DNA of 11,110 nucleotides, taken from the NCBI GenBank assembly GCA_023488565.1, contig JAMDDZ010000152.1, positions 1 to 11,110 on the forward strand. Direction: 5' to 3'. Position 1 is the first letter of the stretch. Every line of letters begins with the position of its first letter. Positions 6,135-11,110 of the stretch are shown in pieces. A program made the translations under genes and the position numbers. The notes beneath the pieces were generated by a model, which saw only the letters and a program-made list of their open reading frames with translations, was not told the origin of the DNA and did no database searches. The stretch is from Bacillota bacterium. GTDB lineage: Bacteria; Bacillota; Sulfobacillia; Sulfobacillales; Sulfobacillaceae.

Positions 6135-7149
6135 GTGTCGCTCCCACCGTCAGGGTAGCACCTGCGGCAAAGTGTTGTCGGACTTTTTGATCTAGTTCCG
6201 TCGCCAAATCGGGATTGGATTTTAGATACTCACGGGTGTTTTCCCGTCCCTGGCCCAGACGCAAATCTTGATACCCGTACCAGGCACCACTCTTTTGCAC
6301 CAAGCCAATTTCGACAGCCAAATCCAAAATACTGCCTTCCCTGGACACCCCTTCACCGTACAATATGTCAAATTCAGCCTGTTTGAACGGCGGTGCCACC
6401 TTGTTTTTCACCACTTTCACCCGGGTCCGGTTTCCCACGACCTCAGTGCCTTGCTTCAAGCTGTCAACTCGGCGCACTTCGAGCCGAATCGACGAATAAA
6501 ATTTCAGGGCACGACCCCCTGGAGTTGTTTCCGGGTTTCCAAACATCACCCCGACTTTTTCCCGCAACTGATTGATAAATACCACCACAGTATTAGATTT
6601 AGAGATTGCCCCGGTCAATTTACGCAGTGCCTGCGACATCAATCGTGCCTGCAGTCCCACGTGAGCATCGCCCATTTCGCCTTCAATTTCCGCCCGCGGT
6701 ACCAAAGCAGCCACTGAGTCAACCACCACAATATCTACCGCACCCGAGCGGACCAAAGCCTCGGCGATTTCCAACGCTTGTTCCCCAGTGTCTGGCTGCG
6801 AAATCAGTAATTGGTCTAAGTCTACACCCAGCTTCTGAGCGTAAATGGGATCCAGCGCATGTTCCACATCAATAAAGGCTGCAATGCCACCGCCCCTTTG
6901 GGCCTCCGCAATTGCATGCAAAGCAAGGGTCGTTTTCCCGGAAGACTCTTGCCCGTAGATTTCCACGACACGGCCACGGGGCAACCCACCTACCCCCGTG
7001 GCAATGTCCAGAGTTAAGCAACCAGTGGAAATAACCTCCATCGGTCCGGTGTGGGCGGATTCCCCCATCCTCATAATGGAACCCTTGCCAAACTGTTTTT
7101 CGATTTGTGCTAATGCTAAATCGAGTGCCTTTTCCCGATCCATCGCCAT
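6115..7149 (-). CDS. recA: RecA recombinase
   Basis: The 344-aa product is the ATP-dependent strand-exchange protein of homologous recombination and SOS signalling. Numbering coincides with E. coli RecA: Walker A GQESSGKT at 66-73, catalytic E96 (FIDVEHALD), Walker B VVVDSVAAL at 141-149 with D144, loop 2 beginning FINQLREKVG with Q194, and RPxGG-like TTPGGRALKF. ATG 7147-7149 is chosen because AAGGGGG lies about 9 nt upstream; the next ATG (7141-7143) is too far. The C-terminal tail (AAGATLTVGATRGPTGD) lacks the acidic run of E. coli RecA, and its codons overlap the recX start. The 67-nt gap to the helicase gene shows no clear Firmicute SOS box (GAACnnnnGTTC), so expression may depend on read-through from cinA and the helicase or on a promoter I cannot define. 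Confidence 0.98.
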   Translation of the reverse strand: MAMDREKALDLALAQIEKQFGKGSIMRMGESAHTGPMEVISTGCLTLDIATGVGGLPRGRVVEIYGQESSGKTTLALHAIAEAQRGGGIAAFIDVEHALDPIYAQKLGVDLDQLLISQPDTGEQALEIAEALVRSGAVDIVVVDSVAALVPRAEIEGEMGDAHVGLQARLMSQALRKLTGAISKSNTVVVFINQLREKVGVMFGNPETTPGGRALKFYSSIRLEVRRVDSLKQGTEVVGNRTRVKVVKNKVAPPFKQAEFDILYGEGVSREGSILDLAVEIGLVQKSGAWYGYQDLRLGQGRENTREYLKSNPDLATELDQKVRQHFAAGATLTVGATRGPTGD

Positions 7150-7216
7150 CGTGTCGCGTCCCCCTTATGGATCACCCTCGACCAAAACAATTCGCTGCAA
7201 AATGCGTAACTCCTGC

Positions 7217-8803
7217 TTACCGTGGCCTTGCTGGCTCCATATTTACGTTCTTTCCTCGAATGACGATGCTGTTCATGTTTTGCAGCACTTTAGCCGCCGC
7301 ATCTTTAGGTGTCTCGACAAAGGTAAATCGGTCATAAATGTCGATTAACCCTATCACACTGCCAGAAATGCCAGCGCCCTCCGCCAACCCGCGAACAATG
7401 TCGGCCGGGGTCACCCGATCCACCCGTCCTAGGTTGAGGAACAAACGCACCATCCCTGGTTCCGCTCCGGTTTCGCCAAATTCCGCATCGGTAGAAGATT
7501 CTCGACCCTTATCCACCATGAGCCGTATAGCCGCCGCGGCAATATCAATGGAATCATAAGACTGGGCGAGTGCCATTACCATGTCCTGGTAGGCGGGCAA
7601 TACCCCGCGCTCAATTTCTTCCGCTAAACGGTTCTTGAGCCCTTCACGTTGCTTTTCTGCCACATCTTCTGGGGTCGGAAGCGGACGGCGTTTCAGTTTG
7701 ACTCGGAGCAACCGTTCCATTTGACGCAACTGCCGAAATTCCTTGGGTAACACCAAAGAAATGGCAATGCCGCTGCGTCCTGCCCGTCCAGTACGGCCAA
7801 TCCTGTGTACGTAGCTTTCCGTGTCCTGCGGCATATCATAGTTGATGACATGGGTCACGTGCTCAATGTCCAAACCTCGGGCAGCCACGTCAGTCGCCAC
7901 CAAAATTTCGCTGCCACCGTCCTTGAACCGCTTTAACACCCGGTTTCTTTGCACTTGGTTGAGGTCGCCATGAATGGCCTCGGCGCTGTACCCTCGGGCC
8001 TGCAATCCTTCCGTAAGCTCATCGACCCGCTTTTTGGTGCGGCAGAAAATAATGGTACGTTCGGCTCCTTCCATATCCAGGATCCGCGATAGGCCATCAA
8101 GTTTCTCGTGCTCACGCACTTCATAGTACAGCTGGTCGGTCAAAGGCACCGTGAGCCGCTCCGGGCTAATGGCGACGTGCTGCGGATTCTTGAGGTATCT
8201 CCGCGCCAATTTGGCGATAGGGTCAGGCACCGTAGCCGAAAACAGCAAAGTTTGCCGCTCTTCCGGAACATTTTGCAAAATAAACTCAACATCTTCGATA
8301 AAGCCCATATCCAGCATTTCGTCCGCTTCGTCCAACACTAGCAATTTGACATGATCTAAATGCAGCGTGCCGCGACGGATGTGATCCATTACTCGGCCCG
8401 GAGTACCAATAACCACCTGCGATCCGTGTTCCAGGGCCCGCAATTGCCGGTCATAGGACTGGCCACCGTAAATGGGCACGACTTTGACCCCGGAATGACG
8501 CCCTATTTTGGTTATTTCCTCAGAGACTTGGATCGCCAACTCACGAGTAGGGGCTAACACCAAGGCTTGTACCCGCTTGGATCGATGATCCAGCATCTCT
8601 ACAATAGGTACACCAAAAGCCGCTGTTTTCCCGGTCCCTGTCTGGGCCTGTCCTATGAGGTCCCCACCTTGAAGAATAAGCGGAATCGTACGGGTTTGAA
8701 TTGGTGAAGGTTCTTCAAAACCCATCTCCTCCAGCGATTTCACCACTCCCGAAGATAATCCCATGTCTCGAAAACCTGTTTCTGTTAACTGTTCCTGGCT
8801 CAT
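7217..8803 (-). CDS. DEAD-box ATP-dependent RNA helicase with C-terminal DbpA-type RNA-binding domain
   Basis: The 528-aa cytoplasmic RNA helicase has the full motif set (numbered from the chosen start): Q motif around 28-41 (GFEEPSPIQ), AQTGTGKT 53-60, PTREL 85-89, TPGR 134-137, DEAD 158-161, SAT 189-191, IIFC 251-254, VATDVAARGLDI 302-313 and HRIGRTGRAGR 333-343. After a linker of charged helices, residues about 449-521 (VRLFLNLGRVDRVTPADIV to the end) form a DbpA/CsdA-like RNA-binding domain. This architecture is that of DeaD/CshA proteins involved in ribosome assembly, cold adaptation and RNA turnover. ATG 8801-8803 has AAAGGAG 6 nt upstream; an extension to 8821 starts before that site and is rejected. 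It lies 19 nt after cinA and 67 nt before recA, a position where Bacillus and streptococci have no helicase. The specific RNA targets are unknown. Confidence 0.96.
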   Translation of the reverse strand: MSQEQLTETGFRDMGLSSGVVKSLEEMGFEEPSPIQTRTIPLILQGGDLIGQAQTGTGKTAAFGVPIVEMLDHRSKRVQALVLAPTRELAIQVSEEITKIGRHSGVKVVPIYGGQSYDRQLRALEHGSQVVIGTPGRVMDHIRRGTLHLDHVKLLVLDEADEMLDMGFIEDVEFILQNVPEERQTLLFSATVPDPIAKLARRYLKNPQHVAISPERLTVPLTDQLYYEVREHEKLDGLSRILDMEGAERTIIFCRTKKRVDELTEGLQARGYSAEAIHGDLNQVQRNRVLKRFKDGGSEILVATDVAARGLDIEHVTHVINYDMPQDTESYVHRIGRTGRAGRSGIAISLVLPKEFRQLRQMERLLRVKLKRRPLPTPEDVAEKQREGLKNRLAEEIERGVLPAYQDMVMALAQSYDSIDIAAAAIRLMVDKGRESSTDAEFGETGAEPGMVRLFLNLGRVDRVTPADIVRGLAEGAGISGSVIGLIDIYDRFTFVETPKDAAAKVLQNMNSIVIRGKNVNMEPARPR

Positions 8804-8822
8804 ACTGCACTCCTTTAACACG

Positions 8823-10079
8823 CTAATTTTCGTGATGCAATTCCAACGGCAAGTTCAAATACTGCCATAACAGCGATAAGGCGGTTTCTACCGCGGCTTG
8901 CCTGACGCCTTGACGATCGCTATGTACCTCACGCCGTATTGCTATAGTCTTTCCATTACGGTCCGCCAAACACACATAGTATGTCCCCACCGGGTTGGAC
9001 GGATCCCCTCCGTCAGGTCCGGCGTATCCCGTAGTTGATACTCCGATATCCGTATCCATCCTGAGATAAACCGCCACCGCCATTTCCTCGGCAGTTTCTT
9101 GACTAACCGCACCAAATGATCTCAAGGTTTCGCCTGACACCCCGAAGCGTTCTTTAATGGTGTCCGTATAAGCGACAATCCCTCCAGCCACACAAAGTGA
9201 TGCTCCCGGCACCGCAATCAGGCGATCTATCAGAAGTCCGCCGGTCAGCGATTCCATAGCCGCCACAGTTAAATTCCGTTCCCTCAGTATACCCACCAAA
9301 TATCGTGCACGGTCCTTCCCTTGCAGTCGATACAATGGAACAGGCAACAGACCACGCGCCCATGCCGCAGCACGCCGATTGGCAACAGTGTCAGATGTCC
9401 CCGGTCTGCCATGATCCTCAAACCGAATATCCACCCGACCCGGGCTGGCGTAAATTCCCGTTTTCGGGTGTTCGCCGGACAACAGAGGTGCCAAGTAATG
9501 CGCTACCGTAGATTCTCCCATGTTGAAAATGGTATAGGTGTCTCTGATAAGCGTAGTGGAGGTTTGCCCCATCAGCCATGGTTCCAGCCGAGATTCCACC
9601 AAAGCCCGAAACTCGCGCGGCGGCCCTGGCAAAAGAACAATGTAGCCTTGGTTCCATGATATCATTTGTCCCGGTGCGGTGCCAGCAGGATTGTGCCAAA
9701 CATGCGCTCCTTCCACAATTTGAGCTTGCTTGGCAACCGAGTTTTGCCACCCGGGATTACGGGAATGTCGCTCCTCAATATCCCGTGCCACGTCAGGATC
9801 CTGATGCAAGCCGCGCCCCACAAATTCTGATATGACCGCCACCGTTATGTCGTCCTGGGTGGGACCCAGGCCTCCTATGGTTACGATGAGGTCACAGATT
9901 TGGCTGGCATGATCAAGCGCATCCAGAATTGCGGAACGGGAATCGCCGACAATGGTTTGAATCACAGTCGATACCCCAAGAGTCTGTAACCGGGAGGCCA
10001 AATAAGCGCCGTTGGTATTGACCACCTCGCCCATTAGAACCTCGTCCCCGACAGCAATAATGCCGGCCGTGCGAATCAC
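8823..10079 (-). CDS. cinA: CinA family protein (competence/damage-inducible; NMN deamidase and nucleotide pyrophosphatase domains)
   Basis: The 418-aa product has the two standard CinA parts. The N-terminal molybdopterin-binding-like COG1058 domain (about 1-170) has GDEVLMGEVVNTN, TIGGLGPTQDDIT and LLPGPPREF. The C-terminal PncC/NMN amidohydrolase domain (about 258-418) has MESLTGG at 275-281, TGYAGPDGG near 350-358 and VGTYYVCLA. Family members hydrolyse NMN and/or ADP-ribose in NAD salvage. The usual active-site context AES(C/L/M)TGG here has Met in place of the first Ala; the Ser and Thr are kept. I chose GTG 10077-10079 because GGAGGG lies 8 nt upstream and the IIAVGDE strand then begins near residue 7; ATG 10095-10097 lies 5' of that site. 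It is the first gene of the minus-strand block, and the cinA...recA neighbourhood is conserved in Firmicutes. Confidence 0.94.
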   Translation of the reverse strand: MIRTAGIIAVGDEVLMGEVVNTNGAYLASRLQTLGVSTVIQTIVGDSRSAILDALDHASQICDLIVTIGGLGPTQDDITVAVISEFVGRGLHQDPDVARDIEERHSRNPGWQNSVAKQAQIVEGAHVWHNPAGTAPGQMISWNQGYIVLLPGPPREFRALVESRLEPWLMGQTSTTLIRDTYTIFNMGESTVAHYLAPLLSGEHPKTGIYASPGRVDIRFEDHGRPGTSDTVANRRAAAWARGLLPVPLYRLQGKDRARYLVGILRERNLTVAAMESLTGGLLIDRLIAVPGASLCVAGGIVAYTDTIKERFGVSGETLRSFGAVSQETAEEMAVAVYLRMDTDIGVSTTGYAGPDGGDPSNPVGTYYVCLADRNGKTIAIRREVHSDRQGVRQAAVETALSLLWQYLNLPLELHHEN

Positions 10080-10087
10080 TAATCCGT

Positions 10088-10093
10088 CCCTCC
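10088..10093 (-). promoter_or_regulatory. Ribosome binding site fixing the cinA start
   Basis: GGAGGG on the minus strand is 8 nt upstream of GTG 10077-10079 and overlaps codons of the longer ATG reading. It supports the GTG start. Confidence 0.65.
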
Positions 10094-10102
10094 GCATACC
10101 AA

Positions 10103-10118
10103 GTCATTTGATCATGAC
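10103..10118. repeat. Short inverted repeat GTCAT-N6-ATGAC ahead of cinA
   Basis: GTCAT (10103-10107) and ATGAC (10114-10118) flank TTGATC, 10 bp upstream of the cinA ribosome site. It could be an operator or chance: 5-bp arms are expected several times in 11 kb. Confidence 0.2.
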
Positions 10119-10175
10119 ATAGTCCGGCAAAAAACACAACAGCCCAGCCGCACGGGGTCCACCTCAAAATTGTGA

Positions 10176-10468
10176 TCACGCGGCTATACGTCTCGACAGC
10201 GGCACCAAGGGGGACCAAGGGTCCTGATCCAAGAAGTGGTGCCACCGACCCAAGCGATGAATCGCGCGGAGAGTTGCAATGGCCTTCGCACCGACTTACA
10301 CGCACTCTCAATGATCCCCGAACCGATGGGAAATCCTTGGGCTCGATAGCGCGGATAACCCCGACGCCCGCGATGGTAGGCAAAGTATTCCTGCGCTCCG
10401 GCAACCTTGGCTTGGTCTGCCGCCGGTAACGGCGGCAAGACGACCCAAACCTCTTCAGAAAGCCGGGG
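10176..10468 (-). pseudogene. C-terminal remnant of an ISKra4-like transposase, frameshifted and internally deleted
   Basis: One minus-strand frame after a TGA at 10469-10471 reads through about 60 residues to AYHRGRRGYPRYRAQGFPIG and SGIIESACKSV (up to about 10289). This is the conserved 'RY...G.PIGSG..ESACK' block containing the last catalytic Glu of ISKra4-type DDE transposases. The frame then loses resemblance. A different minus frame, beginning at the same spot (about 10292), reads GAKAIATLRAIHRLGRWHHF and ends at TGA 10176-10178, matching the family's final 'GAQA...LRA...SGRW..FW' block. The 'RLK.SGMRW' segment expected between them (about 15-18 residues) is missing. The copy therefore has a deletion plus frameshift, and it has no N-terminal half. 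No terminal inverted repeats were identified. It lies just upstream of cinA and is not functional. Family assignment is by motif memory. Confidence 0.7.
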
Positions 10469-10795
10469 TCAACTCCTTCTCATACAGTATCTCAATAGGT
10501 GGGTGGTTTCGTTGGGGAGTTTGAGAAGTTTTGGAACAGCACCGGATTTTCGATATTGGGGATCATTACTACAAGATGTCCGCACTCTTCAGAGTGGATA
10601 CCAAGGACGTGGAGCTTGATGTTCAATGACGACCTGCACTAATGGAATGAATCACGGCGGGAGAACAATGTCATTCCCTGCTATAGCTATCAGACGTGTT
10701 CATCATGATAAAATGACAAAGTGCCCCACCTTCCGACGCTGCGTACGCCATTATCATTTGTCCAGGCGTTGATATGGACGAGATAGGTTCCATAT

Positions 10796-10816
10796 TTATA
10801 GTACTTTTATAGTACT
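10796..10816. repeat. Tandem direct repeat TTATAGTACT, period 11 bp
   Basis: TTATAGTACT occurs at 10796-10805 and again at 10807-10816, one helical turn apart. Each copy contains the palindrome AGTACT. It could be a pair of protein-binding sites on one DNA face. Confidence 0.5.
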
Positions 10817-10855
10817 GTAAGAAGCGTTTTGCGAGTGCCGCGAAATTTTGCAATA

Positions 10856-10866
10856 TGTGACGACTT
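10856..10866 (+). repeat. Dispersed 11-bp repeat TGTGACGACTT, copy 1
   Basis: TGTGACGACTT is found here and identically at 11026-11036, exactly 170 bp apart in the same orientation. Flanks differ. Confidence 0.5.
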
Positions 10867-10955
10867 GATTTAATGAAAAGAGAAGGATCGACGACATTGA
10901 GCGTTATATGGCTCCTGACGGCGTTTCCCTGTCATTTATCCGTGGTTGCGGACCA

Positions 10956-10984
10956 TTGACCCAGGACCTTATCATAAATAATAT
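10956..10984 (+). promoter_or_regulatory. Candidate sigma-A promoter reading rightward
   Basis: TTGACC (10956-10961), a 17-nt spacer and TAATAT (10979-10984) form a promoter-like pair on the plus strand in AT-rich DNA. Transcription would start near 10991 and lead into the possible gene at 11054 with a leader of about 63 nt. Confidence 0.45.
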
Positions 10985-11025
10985 GGTCGGAAATTTTACC
11001 CAATTTATCACAGTAAAATGAGTAG

Positions 11026-11036
11026 TGTGACGACTT
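11026..11036 (+). repeat. Dispersed 11-bp repeat TGTGACGACTT, copy 2
   Basis: Second identical copy of the element at 10856-10866. It runs directly into the CGACT/AGTCG inverted repeats. Confidence 0.5.
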
Positions 11037-11051
11037 AGTCGACTGGAGTCG
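11031..11051. repeat. Nested inverted repeats of CGACT/AGTCG over a ribosome binding site
   Basis: CGACT-T-AGTCG (11031-11041) overlaps by two bases with CGACT-GG-AGTCG (11040-11051), and another AGTCG follows at 11070-11074. The GGAG at 11045-11048 that would serve the ATG at 11054 is inside the second palindrome. The arrangement resembles a multi-site operator or a translational control structure. Confidence 0.45.
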
Positions 11052-11053
11052 CA

Positions 11054-11110
11054 ATGGTAGTCAACCTAAAGTCGTACGCCTACTTTTGCTCACCGTCCGG
11101 CGTTCTGAGA
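11054..11110 (+). CDS. Possible start of a rightward gene (only 19 codons visible)
   Basis: ATG 11054-11056 has GGAG 5 nt upstream, a promoter-like sequence about 70 bp upstream, and an open frame to the window edge (MVVNLKSYAYFCSPSGVLR). Nineteen codons are too few to recognise a family. If real, it is divergent from the cinA block. Confidence 0.35.
   Translation, partial: MVVNLKSYAYFCSPSGVLR

Larger units (their letters stand above)
10469..11053. other. Gene-poor AT-rich interval between the transposase remnant and the right edge
   Basis: About 585 bp without a convincing gene. Several frames stay open for 35-60 codons on both strands (for example minus 10492-10626, minus 10671-10853, plus 10908-11021), but none has a good ribosome site or a family I recognise, and the competing frames contradict one another. 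AT content rises between about 10680 and 11030. It contains short palindromes (GCGTACGC at 10741-10748, ATCATGAT at 10702-10709, GTCCA...TGGAC at 10760-10779), a tandem direct repeat, an 11-bp dispersed repeat and a plus-strand promoter-like sequence. It may include further decayed insertion-sequence DNA. Confidence 0.5.

Noticed and set aside
7150..7216. Promoter for recA (TTGTTT with TAAGGG, or TTGCAG with a weak -10)
   Set aside because: Matches to consensus are too poor to report; read-through from the helicase gene is as likely.
9913..10404. 163-aa minus-strand frame overlapping cinA and the transposase remnant
   Set aside because: It is a shadow: its C-terminal half overlaps cinA in the wrong frame and only passes through the remnant in a non-matching frame.
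10407..10619. 70-aa plus-strand open frame antisense to the transposase remnant
   Set aside because: Its first part is antisense to transposase-derived codons and the rest shows no family features.
10492..10626. 44-codon minus-strand frame starting at TTG 10624-10626
   Set aside because: No ribosome site, and frames of similar length and plausibility are open on the opposite strand; not enough to call a gene.
10671..10853. 60-aa minus-strand open frame starting at TTG
   Set aside because: No ribosome site upstream, it crosses the tandem repeat, and the sequence has no recognisable family features.
10908..11021. 37-codon plus-strand frame from ATG 10908 (open further upstream to a TGA)
   Set aside because: No good ribosome site for the ATG, and the best promoter-like sequence lies inside it. 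It might be a decayed fragment but cannot be supported.
1..11110. CRISPR arrays, tRNA or rRNA genes, prophage or defence genes
   Set aside because: No regularly spaced repeats, no tRNA-like or rRNA stretches and no recognisable defence or phage proteins were seen; most of the window is ordinary housekeeping DNA.

Overview
The window reads as chromosomal DNA of a low-to-moderate GC Firmicute. The gene set (recA-recX, ymdB, cinA, a YfhL-type ferredoxin, strong AAGGAGG ribosome binding sites with frequent GTG/TTG starts) together with an actinobacterial/plant-type acyl-ACP desaturase suggests an acidophilic Sulfobacillus-like organism. That assignment is inference from gene content and base composition, not from a database match.

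Layout. Positions 3-395 (+) hold the 3' end of a multi-spanning membrane protein that enters from the left edge. It converges, with an 11-bp gap, on a minus-strand acyl-ACP desaturase (407-1279). A long minus-strand gene block follows, transcribed from right to left: cinA (8823-10079), DEAD-box RNA helicase (7217-8803), recA (6115-7149), recX (5655-6134), ferredoxin (5374-5664), an unrecognised 169-aa protein (4774-5283), ymdB (3977-4759), M19 dipeptidase (2943-3923) and M17 aminopeptidase pepA (1456-2925). Spacings are short (10-90 nt) and two pairs overlap (recA/recX, recX/ferredoxin), so much of the block is probably co-transcribed. A candidate internal promoter lies upstream of the 169-aa gene, and weak hairpins follow ymdB and pepA.

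Functionally the right half is a genome-maintenance and nucleotide-repair set: CinA (NMN deamidase/ADP-ribose pyrophosphatase family), RecA and its modulator RecX. An RNA helicase and a small 2[4Fe-4S] ferredoxin are embedded in it. The left half is a peptide-processing pair (dipeptidase, leucyl aminopeptidase) behind the YmdB phosphodiesterase. The usual Bacillus order recA-rny-ymdB-spoVS is not kept: no RNase Y or SpoVS is present here, and recX, the ferredoxin and the unknown protein occupy the interval between recA and ymdB.

The right-hand kilobase is different in character. It carries a frame-shifted, internally deleted C-terminal fragment of an ISKra4-like transposase just upstream of cinA, then about 600 bp of AT-rich DNA without a convincing gene. 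That stretch has short direct and inverted repeats, a good promoter-like sequence on the plus strand, and at the very edge the possible start of a plus-strand gene whose ribosome binding site lies inside a cluster of CGACT/AGTCG inverted repeats.
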